Positions 17,813 through 31,714 of a stretch of 44,555 nt of DNA are shown in pieces. This DNA comes from CAYTCZ01 sp964436315 (GTDB taxonomy: Bacteria; Actinomycetota; Thermoleophilia; Gaiellales; Gaiellaceae). The translations under genes were made by a program, and so were the position numbers. Where the stretch lies: assembly GCA_964436315.1 (NCBI GenBank), contig CAYTCZ010000014.1, positions 1-44,555 on the forward strand. Reading direction: 5' to 3'. Under the pieces are notes generated by a model, which saw nothing but the letters and a program-made list of their open reading frames with translations, was not told where the DNA came from and did no database searches. The stretch's first letter is position 1; each line of letters starts with the position of its first letter.

Positions 17813-18417
17813 GATTCCTCCAGTGGAAAGGCGAGTCGAATGAGGTCGGTTGCGATCGCATCGACGGTCGACTCCAGATCCTGTCGAGCGTCGAAAACTC
17901 GTCTCCACTGGGCCCTGGGCTCTTGGGACATCGTGGCGAGAAACGCCGCCTGGTATTCGAAGTAGTGTGGAGAAACCCGTTCGGGCTCGCGTTCCCAAAA
18001 GAGACTGAGTCCGTCGACCGGCTCCCTGGTGTCGAGGAGATAGCGAACATGTGACTGCTCGTGGACGGACTCGAAGGCGTGTGACACCGTGCGCTCGGCC
18101 TCCATCTCAGACATCCCCGTCAGCCTGAGTCGGGCGACACTGCTTGCCATCAAAGTTATCGACCCCCGATCGATCAGGCAGAACCCCCGATATCGGCCCG
18201 CCCAACTCCGCCTCGCCGCAAACCCCGTGGCCTCGAGCCCGACACGATCAATGTCGTCCGAGGCTTCGAAGGTCTGGAGGAAGCGTTGCATCAACTCACG
18301 CGAGGGCGGAACTCGTTGCGCGGCATACCCCCGCCGCAATAGCTCCGCGCATAAGTCGCGCGTCACGGAGGTCTTCCCCGTGCCATCTGTGCCGTCGATT
18401 TCGATGATGATCCCCAT
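17809..18417 (-). CDS. Thymidylate-kinase-like P-loop kinase
   Basis: 202 residues. The N-terminal EIDGTDGTGKTS (6-17) is the TMK-family P-loop, and LIDRGSITLMAS supplies the DR(x) substrate-site motif. Total length is normal for dTMP kinases. Context argues against housekeeping dTMP synthesis. It sits between a membrane-type protein and a nucleotidyltransferase, with GTGA coupling to the latter. TMK-like proteins paired with nucleotidyltransferases occur in other bacterial accessory loci and may act on different substrates. A 183-base non-coding gap separates it from the upstream membrane-protein gene, with no second TGTCAG element, so it is probably read from site C. Family call good, substrate unknown. 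Confidence 0.82.
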   Translation of the reverse strand: MGIIIEIDGTDGTGKTSVTRDLCAELLRRGYAAQRVPPSRELMQRFLQTFEASDDIDRVGLEATGFAARRSWAGRYRGFCLIDRGSITLMASSVARLRLTGMSEMEAERTVSHAFESVHEQSHVRYLLDTREPVDGLSLFWEREPERVSPHYFEYQAAFLATMSQEPRAQWRRVFDARQDLESTVDAIATDLIRLAFPLEES

Positions 18418-18600
18418 GAAGCCCCCCGGCCCCTTGCTTCGACGAGCCCATCGCGACCGTCCGTCTGCTTCAGTACGACGACTGTAGCACGCAAACGTCC
18501 ACGCTTAATAGTGAAAGTCGAAGGGGCAGAGGCGAGCTCGACGTTCTCGCTGGTCGGCTCCCTCGACCATGACCAGTTCTCTCGCGTGACCCACCGGGCT

Positions 18601-19218
18601 CTATCCGAACAGTGACTTGAGCCCCAGCTTCGCGGCCACCGAAGTGCCGCCGGCGATCACGGCGGAAACGGGGAGGCTGACCGGCCCCGTGACTGCGACA
18701 AGGCCGGCAACTACCGCCACGCCAGCGGCAGATGCCACGGCGCCGGTGCCCGTCTCTTTGGCCGCGTGAGCCGCCGCCTCTTTCCCGGTGCATTCGCCCC
18801 TTCGGTACTTCATGATTCCCTCTGCCGTCCCAAGGACACCGTCCACCGCTCCGCCGAGCACTCCGGCGCGGCCGACGCCCTTGGTGATTTCTTTCGCCGC
18901 AGTTTTGACGGCATCTTTGCCGACGGCCTTCGTCACTTCCTTGGCCGCACTCTTCGAGACCTCCGTCGATGCTACCTTCGACGCCGCCTTACCGAGCTGT
19001 TTGACGCCGTGCGCCATCAGCTGCGGAGCAGCCTCACCCATCGCAGTCCCCGCAGCCGCCTCCACGGTCTCCCGGACCAGCACCTTGATCGGCTCTTCCA
19101 GCAGCTTTTTGCCGCCCGCTTCAAACAACACTTCCCCTGCCTGGCGAACGCTCGCAGCGGACGCTGCGCTGATGTTGGCTCGAATGGCGTTGGCTTTCTT
19201 CGACGTCGTGGCGCTCAT
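18601..19218 (-). CDS. Alanine/glycine-rich protein with C-terminal hydrophobic hairpin
   Basis: 205 residues. The first about 130 are Ala/Lys/Glu-rich amphipathic helices with repeats such as AAKEVTKAVGKDAVKTAAKE. About residues 155-198 are hydrophobic with glycine-zipper-like spacing (GAVASAAGVAVVAGLVAV...VSAVIAGG), enough for a membrane hairpin, as in colicin-like or glycine-zipper pore proteins. There is no signal peptide. The start is ATG 19218 with AAGGAG six bases upstream, favoured over earlier in-frame starts that would lie across the promoter. It is the first gene of the unit with the TMK-like kinase and nucleotidyltransferase. A membrane-disrupting effector is possible, but I do not recognise the family. 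Confidence 0.7.
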   Translation of the reverse strand: MSATTSKKANAIRANISAASAASVRQAGEVLFEAGGKKLLEEPIKVLVRETVEAAAGTAMGEAAPQLMAHGVKQLGKAASKVASTEVSKSAAKEVTKAVGKDAVKTAAKEITKGVGRAGVLGGAVDGVLGTAEGIMKYRRGECTGKEAAAHAAKETGTGAVASAAGVAVVAGLVAVTGPVSLPVSAVIAGGTSVAAKLGLKSLFG

Positions 19219-19254
19219 AGCAGTCTCCTTCACGTTCCAGTTGCGGTTCGTAGG

Positions 19255-19282
19255 GAAGACGCGGAAGAAGCGGCTACTGACA
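19255..19282 (-). promoter_or_regulatory. ECF-type promoter element, site C
   Basis: On the minus strand, TGTCAGTAGC, ten bases, then GCGTCTTC. TGTCAG runs 19282 to 19277 and CGTCTTC runs 19261 to 19255. The CGTC is 43 bases upstream of ATG 19218. It differs from sites A and D only in the base before CGTC and in the C(A/T)TC position. Confidence 0.78.
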
Positions 19283-19611
19283 CTTCCGTTTCGCTTTTGT
19301 TTTTGGAAACGTCGAAGAACTGCAGCCACGCGCCCGCCGTTGCCTCAATCGCTGCACACCTTCGGGAACCCCTGCAGCCAAGTGACCGATGCCTCGCCTT
19401 CCTCCACTTCGTCGAGTGCGTGGCAATGTCGGAGAGAGAGGGTCAGGAGGTGGCGCGAGCTGGTTGAATTGCCGCGCAGGGACCTCCTCGCCTTCCGTAA
19501 CCATTCAGATGGGGTGGAAGCATCCGGCCTCAGTTATCTCTGCATCTTCGTCGTTACCCTCTTCGGATCGAATCCGACCAATCGACTCGTACGAGACCCC
19601 ATTCCTCGCGG
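19283..19611. other. Intergenic stretch upstream of site C, no convincing gene
   Basis: About 330 bases between the stop of the methylase-like gene and promoter site C. A 76-codon minus-strand frame (19274-19504) has low-complexity Arg/Pro/Gly content and runs into the promoter, so I do not call it. The immediate upstream flank of TGTCAG is A/T-rich (19283-19305). I see no clear T-tailed terminator for the long hsd operon that ends here, and no RNA gene. Confidence 0.4.
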
Positions 19612-21893
19612 TCACGCGATTTCCGTCAGCAGTGGAGCCAGAGTCGTGGGGCCTCCTTGGACCTCTGGACGTTCGACGGAATGGTATGAGACGAACTTCG
19701 GTGTCTCGTCGACCACCCCATTGAAAAAGTAGCAAGCATTCAGTTGTTCGGCAGAGGTGGGGCCCAATTGCACCAGCGGTAGCAGTCGGCACCATCTACC
19801 CTGAACTGGCGACATCATGTGTAGATGCCCTTCGTACGGCGGTTCGTACACTTCGAAATGCGTCCTTTCGAACGGAGTGCGCGACCCCATGACCATCAAG
19901 GCCTCCGCGTTGTACAGGACCTCGCCTCGCCCAGAACGGCCTGCGAGCACGAGGGGATAAGACGCCCAGCGAGTGCCCACCATCCCCCGGAACTCGTCGA
20001 CCATCTCCTGGTAGCGGGTCATTCGCTGCCGTGCGACTAAATCTCCGACCACGCCACCGTGCCCCTGCCAGCGATTTCGCAGCTTATTTGCCCGCTTGAC
20101 GAGGCTCACCATTCGCTTGCTGACGAGAGCGTCGAGTAGATCATCATCGTCGCACACAAACATTCGCCTCCACATATCTGCCGAACCGTCGTTCAAACCG
20201 GCACGGATGAGCTTCGAAAGTCGTTCGTAGATAATCACCCAGGTGGCAAATGAGGGTCGCTTCACCGAGAGACCTTGCCCGTCGATGGTCCGGCGCACAG
20301 TCTCCCATTCGCTCAGGAATAGCTGGTCGTTCGTCCTGACTCCGCTCATCACGACGGTCGCCAAGAATTGCGTGAGGGCCTCGAAGAAGTGGTGAAGCAG
20401 CTGATACGCCCTGAGAGGCTCAGTTCTCGATGTATGGAAGGCCCACAAGACGCTCGCGAGCGGGAAAGGTAGCGTGTCGAGCCATGCCTCGAAGGTTTCC
20501 CCATGGTTTACGCGGCCGAGCGAGCTCTCGATTTCGGCTCTTCTACCTGGAGCGCGCCACAACTCTGAGCGCAGTTCCTCGATCTCTCGAGCGACCGCGT
20601 TCAGCTTGCGATCCAGATCAACAACCGCGGCGTGTTCTTCGGCTGGTGGAAGAAACATCACGAGATTTGCAACGTCGTCCGCTCTAAGACGCGATACGAC
20701 CGACCCCAGCGAGAGGCTACCGAATGCGTGTTGGCCGAGCGGCCCCTTGAGGTAGCTGGCTGCGACCCTCGCATCAGCTCTTTCCGGGTCCAAGGGGATT
20801 TTGAACCAGTCCTTCGGCTTTGGAGGAAGCGCTTCGGGGTCCGTTGTCGCAATCGGTCGCGCTCCGCGGATGAATAGGACGTTCTCGCCTGTGCCCGGGT
20901 CCAAGCCGTCGGAACATCGGCTGATCTGCTCGGCTAAGTCCCCGAGCAGAGAGCGTTCCAGCCCGGTTCGCGACCCCATGCGCTCCAGTGTCTCTTTACT
21001 GACCAACGGCGGGAGGCCGCGGAACTCCCCTAGTTCGACGAGCGTGCCGAGCCGCGGATCACCGCTATCCGTCCTGCTGAAGTAGTTCTCCAGCACTCGA
21101 CCATCTTCCGACGCGTCTCCGACGAAAATCTGCTCCGACTGCTGCTGCCTTTTGAACACGACAACGTAGGACTCGATTAGAGTTCGAGAGAAGGTCCCGC
21201 TGGGAAGGAGGAACGCGGCTTCCACCTGCAGCCCCGCGTTCGAAACGGTGACCGCCTGACTCGAAAAGAACGCTGGAGATAAGACGAAGACGATTCGGCC
21301 GTCGGCTTCGAGGTGACGTGCCGAGGCCATCAGCAGATGAAGTGCTGCGTCGCCGCGAAGCTGCTGTTCGCCGCACTGGATCGGTTCGGAGACCCGCACC
21401 CCGAACGGCGGAGCGCTCACGATGAGGTCGAATTTCTGGTCAGCCTGAAGGCCGAGGTCTTGCCAGTCCGGACGCCCGGAGACGCTACCACGGTTCGGCA
21501 ACATTCTCCGGGCGCACACGAGCGCGTCGGGGTTGTCCTCGAGACCGACGAACTCATCGGGCTCAAGCGCGTGAACAAGAGGCCCGAGCAGCGAGCCATA
21601 CCCCATACAGGGGTCGAGGACTTTCGCTGCCTTGGTGCCTTTGACCAACTCGGAAATGAAGCCCGATACGAGGGGGGGTACGAATCCTTCTACACCTCCC
21701 TTAGAGAGTCGCGAGGCGATGAGTCGAAGTTCACTGTAGGTCAGCCGAATATCGTGCGCGTCTGCGAGGTCCAGGAGCTCTGCGCAGTGCAGGGTTGCCA
21801 AGCTTCTGGAGCCTCGGCTGGCATCGAGGAGCTCCCAAATCTCGCGGACAGCCGCGATATCTATCGACTCATCCCCCTGTTCCACCTCGGTTC

Positions 21894-21897
<4 letters not shown>
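19612..21897 (-). CDS. HsdM-like methylase-fold protein fused to a TRD-like segment and a HEPN-like domain
   Basis: 761 residues. An N6-adenine methylase fold occupies about residues 60-290: motif I LDPCMGYGS (94-102, SAM binding) and motif IV SAPPFG (161-166). The catalytic Asn of NPPF/NPPY is Ala here, so methylation may be lost. Residues about 310-440 resemble half an HsdS: LGSVVSRLRADDVANLVMF, then PPAEEHAAVV and a helix, a TRD ending in a spacer helix. The C-terminal region (about 470-640) is helical with KLRNRWQGHGG at about 607, an R-x5-H HEPN ribonuclease motif. GTG start overlaps the hsdR stop (GTGA). I infer a DNA-recognising, probably non-methylating protein carrying an RNase effector. 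Methylase fold firm, HEPN and TRD probable. Confidence 0.8.
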
Positions 21898-25585
<3,688 letters not shown>

Positions 25586-25589
<4 letters not shown>

Positions 25590-26807
25590 AGGCCCATCTC
25601 CAGTTGCTCCGCCGCTTCGGGGACGCGAATCTCACCAGAGATGAGTTTCGGGAGCAGCGTATCTCGCAGTTCTGCGAGGGTTCGGGACTCCCACACGTTG
25701 GCCACGATCCGATCGAGCAAAGGGCTGACGACGTCATTGTATCGTTGCGCCAGCGCTTTGGGTGGCACCGCGATCTCGTACCCCGACATCGACTTCCAGT
25801 TTACCCGTGGCATCCTGGTTCCGGTCGAGACCGCCTCGGTAAACGCAATGAACGGGTCGTAGGTGAGAAGTCCAAGGACGTACGCGTACCACGCCGGTGA
25901 CTTCGGCCTAACCACATAAATGTCCGTTGAGCAAATGCCGGCAGCGGGAGCGATCCCCACTTTCTTGAAGTACGGCCGAAGCTTGCCGAAAAGGATATCC
26001 CCAGCGTCGAATATCGCCTTTGTGGAGCTGCTGTCGCTTGCCCTCCCCCACGTATCGAGGGTGATGGCTCCTTCGGGCATATCCCCGAGCCCGATGTATG
26101 GCGTATCCGGCTCGAGGTCCTCCGGTGAAGCTGAGTCGAGGAAGCGTTCCGCGACGTCGCCGAGCGTACCGACCTCCCACCCCGCCGGAATCGGCCCCAG
26201 CTCGCTGTCGACGAGGTCGTCTTCCGGCACGTCGTCGAAGTCGATGAACCAGGATTTGAAAATCGCCTGCGCCATCGCCTCCAACGTCTGGTTCATCTTC
26301 CGGTCCAGCTCGATCTTGTCGTCGAGCAGCCCGAGAATTTTGGCAATCTGCTTCTGTTCATGTAGCGAGGGCAAGGGCAGCAAGACCTTCCGTAGCTCAC
26401 TCTGCCGGATTCCGCTCACCGTGGTTCCGGACGACCTCGCCGTAAGTTGGTGCTGAACTTCTCGCGACTGAAGGGCGAACTTGAGAAATGTGTTGTCGAG
26501 GACGTCTGGTTGACCACGAAGTAGGATAACACGCTGTGCGAGAGCAATGTCAGCTGATGCTAGCTGGGCGACCTCGCCCAGCGGTGCCTCGGTAGTAATG
26601 AGCACATCGCCAGTCTCCGGTAATCCGCGGCGCATCCACGTGTCGTACTCCTCGGCCGAAATGAACTCAGTCGGCGTTTCGATACGCCCATTCTTGATGA
26701 TCTTCGCTGTGATCAGGGGAACTCCCGACTCGGTCTTTTTAGGCGTCTTGCCTCGATAGTCGATGATCGCTGACATCACCGATTCGAGGTGGTCGGTGGT
26801 CCAGTCT

Positions 26808-26824
<17 letters not shown>
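25586..26824 (-). CDS. hsdS: Type I restriction specificity subunit S
   Basis: 412 residues with the classic two-TRD layout. TRD1 begins VPEDWTTDHLESV and ends at SLHEQKQIAKILGLLDDKIELDRKMNQTLE (quoted in part: HEQKQIAKILGLLDDKI), a spacer helix. TRD2 begins PAGWEVGTLGDVAE and ends in a second, weaker spacer helix. The two TRDs each bind half of a bipartite DNA target. ATG at 26824 has GGAGA upstream and overlaps the hsdM end by 17 bases. A TTG six bases earlier is less likely. The target sequence cannot be read from the gene. Confidence 0.95.
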
Positions 26825-28400
<1,576 letters not shown>

Positions 28401-28474
28401 GCGCTCCCTCTTTGTGACGGTATGGTGTGTGTCTTCAGGGTAAGACGAATCGACGAAGTCGACAACGGTCCGGA

Positions 28475-30373
28475 TCAGGCAGTCTCGCGTCTGGAGCCTG
28501 CTCCGAGCTGCCCGCCCAGCCGCTGCGCGATGATCGAGTCCTCGAGCACCAGCCCCAGCGCTGCCATCGTGAGGGCGGCGGGGGAACGAAGTTCGTCCTC
28601 GACCTTCTTCGAGCCCCACGACCTCGCTCGGGCGAGCGTTTCGGAGTGGGCGATGCGCGCGCACATCGCCTCACCGTAGACTTCGTGCACCGTCTTGCGG
28701 ACGGAGTCGGCGAGGTGCTCGGGGTAGGCGGCCTGCCAGTGTTCGACCACTTCGGCCACCGGCCGGAAGTCTTCGTTCAGTTGGACCATCCCGTTCGGGT
28801 TGGCGGCGCTGGGCGGGTTCCAGACGGCGGCGACGTCTTGCTCTTCGATTTCGTCGGCGCTGAGCCACTGGTAGTCCGGAACTCCGCCGGTGACTTTCGT
28901 TCGGCGCGCGGGGAGCGGGCCGTCGGAGTTGCCCTGGCCCCGGCTGGCACCCCCGCCGCCAGCCGAGGTTCCAGAGGTTCGCGTGGGACGTGGCCGCTGC
29001 GTCGACCCTGCGCCGCTGTCGGCGGCGTCCACGGTCGTGGTGCCGCTCGCGTCGGCCATTCGGGTCCACCGCTTCCAGCGGTCGCTGAACTTCGAGGCGA
29101 GCCGCTCGCTCCAGCGGTCATCCGACAGGGTTCCCGATTCGGACTCTACCGTCGCGCGGAGCGCGGCGACGATCGGAGCAGGGAGGTTTCGGGCGAACTC
29201 ATCGCCCCACTCGTCCCACGGCAACGCTTCGCCGGCGCGCCGGTTCCCCTTGATGCGCAGCGCGTTCCGGGCCGTATCGGGGTAGACGCCGTAGCCTCCG
29301 CCATCGAGCTGGGGCGGTACCGCAATCAGGAACAGGTTTTTTCGCACCGCGCTTTGGTTGATGCCCCACCGTCGAAACGAAGCGTGATGGGTCTTCACGT
29401 CGTACAGTTCGTCTTTGTAGAGCGCGGCGATGAATCCGCTGCGATGGGCGTACGAGTGGACATGGGGACGGTCTCCCTCCCACAGATACCAGCAGATCGT
29501 CGTACCGTCGGAAAGCTCCAGTTCGCCCGAATGGGCCAACTCTCCCGACGAAGCAGTGACGTCCTCCACGAAATGCCGTGCGCCGCGCACCTGCCGCTGG
29601 TTGTAGCGTCGGTCGACGTCATCTTCAGCAGGGCCGCTCGCTTCCTCGAAACTTCGGGGCCAGGAGTCGGGATTGCTGCTCCGAAGCTCCTGCACCAGGA
29701 CCTCGAGATGCTCGGGGATCTCCCAGTTCCGCTTGTTGAGGTAGGCCGCGTACGCCTTCACGTCGAGGCTCTCGCCGTCCTTAGTGACGAACGTGTGCTC
29801 TCGGCCCGTGTTGCCCATGAGCACCACGACCGTCCCGTGGGTTTCGAGCCAGTCGGGCTTCACCGCGGTCCAGTCGATGCCTGCTTCGTCGTCGTCGAAC
29901 GGTTGGACCACCGAGTCGTAGGTACCGTCCGCGAGCTCGAATCGCCGGGCGCCGTAGCGACCGGACTTCTCGTCGTGGCACAGCCACAGCATCGCCCCTT
30001 CGGGGTTGGCCTCGGTGTAGGAGATGACAACCAGCCCGGCCTTGTTCCACGGGAGCGTCGAGGTCTTCGCGCCGATACCGTAGTTCTCGTGCGCCTCGCC
30101 GATCGGCTTTCCGCCGCCGCCGAACGTGTTCAGGTAGGTGCGCAGGTCATCGGGCTCCATCCCCTTGCCATCGTCCACGACCGCCAGTCGGTAGACACCG
30201 AGCTGCTCGACGGCCTGCCACTCGGGCTGGAAAACTACCCGTGTCGCACCAGCCTCCTCGGCGTTCTTGTAGAGCTCGCGGACGTACTGGAGCTCCCCGC
30301 TCTCACGGTACGCACGTTCGATGAGGTGCTGGACACCCGACACGTTCATTTCGTCAATCATTCGAACCTTCAT
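28475..30373 (-). CDS. GHKL (Hsp90/MutL-like) ATPase
   Basis: 632 residues. The Bergerat ATP-binding fold is at the N-terminus: N box ELYKNAEEAG (33-42), G1 DDGKGM (67-72), the lid-type FGGGGKPIG and G2 NYGIGAK (97-103). It belongs to the GHKL class that includes Hsp90, MutL and histidine kinases, but I see no HisKA or receiver domain. The middle and C-terminal parts are unassigned, with a Gly/Ser/Thr-rich linker (TSGTSAGGGGASRGQGNS). It leads the hsdM-hsdS-hsdR-methylase-like operon and starts at ATG 30373. A GHKL ATPase leading a type I restriction operon suggests conformational control of restriction or of the HEPN protein at the operon end, which is inference. Confidence 0.88.
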   Translation of the reverse strand: MKVRMIDEMNVSGVQHLIERAYRESGELQYVRELYKNAEEAGATRVVFQPEWQAVEQLGVYRLAVVDDGKGMEPDDLRTYLNTFGGGGKPIGEAHENYGIGAKTSTLPWNKAGLVVISYTEANPEGAMLWLCHDEKSGRYGARRFELADGTYDSVVQPFDDDEAGIDWTAVKPDWLETHGTVVVLMGNTGREHTFVTKDGESLDVKAYAAYLNKRNWEIPEHLEVLVQELRSSNPDSWPRSFEEASGPAEDDVDRRYNQRQVRGARHFVEDVTASSGELAHSGELELSDGTTICWYLWEGDRPHVHSYAHRSGFIAALYKDELYDVKTHHASFRRWGINQSAVRKNLFLIAVPPQLDGGGYGVYPDTARNALRIKGNRRAGEALPWDEWGDEFARNLPAPIVAALRATVESESGTLSDDRWSERLASKFSDRWKRWTRMADASGTTTVDAADSGAGSTQRPRPTRTSGTSAGGGGASRGQGNSDGPLPARRTKVTGGVPDYQWLSADEIEEQDVAAVWNPPSAANPNGMVQLNEDFRPVAEVVEHWQAAYPEHLADSVRKTVHEVYGEAMCARIAHSETLARARSWGSKKVEDELRSPAALTMAALGLVLEDSIIAQRLGGQLGAGSRRETA

Positions 30374-30403
30374 TCTGGAATCTCGCTCTCTGCCGTTCAG
30401 GGA

Positions 30404-30431
30404 GATGACGGTAGAGTGGGCGTTACTGACA
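30404..30431 (-). promoter_or_regulatory. ECF-type promoter element, site D
   Basis: On the minus strand, TGTCAGTAAC, ten bases, then CCGTCATC. TGTCAG runs 30431 to 30426 and CCGTCATC runs 30411 to 30404. The CGTC is 37 bases upstream of the GHKL ATPase start. It lies in the divergent region with the macro-like gene. No equivalent element is seen facing that gene. Confidence 0.8.
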
Positions 30432-30465
30432 GATTGCTTTCGAGATTCTTGAAACGGAGCGTCGA

Positions 30466-31545
30466 ATGGCCGAGCCAACCATCGTCAATCAGCTGTCTGT
30501 CGAGACGTCTCGCGGCTTCTGCGAGGTGCGAGTCGTTCAGGGCGACATCTCGACGGCGTCCACCGATGTGGTGTTCCTATCGTGCCACGCCAACCCGAAC
30601 CGGCATCCGCACGGAGCGACGATCTCGGCGACGCAGGAACGCTGGGGCGTTCATAGCCCGGAATTGTCGCCCGTCGTGACGCTGCCGAGGGGGGTGTCGG
30701 GCACTTACCTGACGAAGTGGCACGGCGACGCTCCACCGTTTGAAACGATGATGGTGCGGCTCGCCGGAGCCAGCTGGCATGATTGCGACGCTTCAGCTGC
30801 GGAGTACTTCGATTCGGTCGTCTGGACGGTTTTCGGGAGTCTGGCCGCTCTGGAGCTCCGGGGTATCCGGCACGAGACCGTTGCCATCCCGCTCATCGGT
30901 GGCCAGCGGGGCTACGACCGCGAGGCGTCGATCCGCTCGATGCTCGACTACTCGGTGCGATGGCTACAGCATGCACGCCACGGGCGCACCGTATCGTTCG
31001 TCGCTTTCGATTCCGACGATGCTGCAATGTGGAGTATGGCAATGGACGACGTGCTTCGCCGGCAGCTCCTACCGACTGCGGGGGATGAGGTCGCGGACGC
31101 GCTTCGTGCGGAGGTTCTCGAGCTTCTGCGGACCCCTTCCATCATCGAGTCTTTCGATGAGCGAGGGACCATCGAACCCCTGCGCAGAGCCCTCGAACGA
31201 GCCGACGGCGGCGTGTGCATCCAGTCGGTCGGCAGCTTCGCGAGGCGATTCACCGAGGAACTCGTCAAGATGGTCCTGAAGGAATGTGGCCAGAAACCGG
31301 CGTTCTCGCTGTACGAAAACATCGAACAGCGACTGCGGCAGACCGGGCGTGTAGCCCCGTGGATCGTAGCCCATTGCCATACGCTGCGAGAGTTTGGGAA
31401 CGAAGCGGTCCACGCACGCGATGCTCCGAAGTATATCCCGAAAGCGCTTGGGCGAAACGACCTGCTCTCTCTGTTGAGCAGCCTGTTGCGGGTGCTGCAG
31501 TTCAGCCTCGAATGGACGTCGCCCGGTCCGGCGGGCGCCCATTGA
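30466..31545 (+). CDS. Macro-domain-like protein with C-terminal DUF4145 (HEPN-related) domain
   Basis: 359 residues. About residues 15-205 resemble a macro domain: EVRVVQGDISTASTDVVFLSCHANPN at the start of the fold (in part: VVQGDIST, VVFLSCHANPN) and VAIPLIGGQRGYDREASIR, similar to the phosphate-binding loop and final helix of ADP-ribose-binding macro folds. The C-terminal about 110 residues are helical, ending LREFGNEAVHA. That matches DUF4145, a HEPN-related family, with Gly where the catalytic Arg would be, so probably non-nucleolytic. ATG 30466 has GGAG at a good distance. It is divergent from the GHKL/hsd operon. It may bind or remove ADP-ribose or a nucleotide signal as a regulator or immunity factor. 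The macro call is moderate. Confidence 0.68.
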   Translation: MAEPTIVNQLSVETSRGFCEVRVVQGDISTASTDVVFLSCHANPNRHPHGATISATQERWGVHSPELSPVVTLPRGVSGTYLTKWHGDAPPFETMMVRLAGASWHDCDASAAEYFDSVVWTVFGSLAALELRGIRHETVAIPLIGGQRGYDREASIRSMLDYSVRWLQHARHGRTVSFVAFDSDDAAMWSMAMDDVLRRQLLPTAGDEVADALRAEVLELLRTPSIIESFDERGTIEPLRRALERADGGVCIQSVGSFARRFTEELVKMVLKECGQKPAFSLYENIEQRLRQTGRVAPWIVAHCHTLREFGNEAVHARDAPKYIPKALGRNDLLSLLSSLLRVLQFSLEWTSPGPAGAH

Positions 31546-31714
31546 TACGGCAGCCAAACGCTGCGACGTCCGAGAGAGGACGTTGACCACCATTTCTACA
31601 CCTCTTACAAAGTGGCTTCACCTCAGGCGACGCGACTTGAGGAGGGCGAGCTGTCCATGGGGGCCCGTGGACATCCGACGAGTCGGTGCTGCATTTGATG
31701 GGGAATGCGTGACA

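Noticed and set aside
19274..19504. 76-codon minus-strand frame upstream of site C
   Set aside because: Low-complexity composition and its 3' end runs into the promoter element.
31546..31714. Small hairpins (ACGTCC/GGACGT and TGTCCA/TGGACA) between convergent genes as a terminator
   Set aside because: Stems of six pairs without a following T-run on either strand; a weak terminator cannot be excluded but is not supported.
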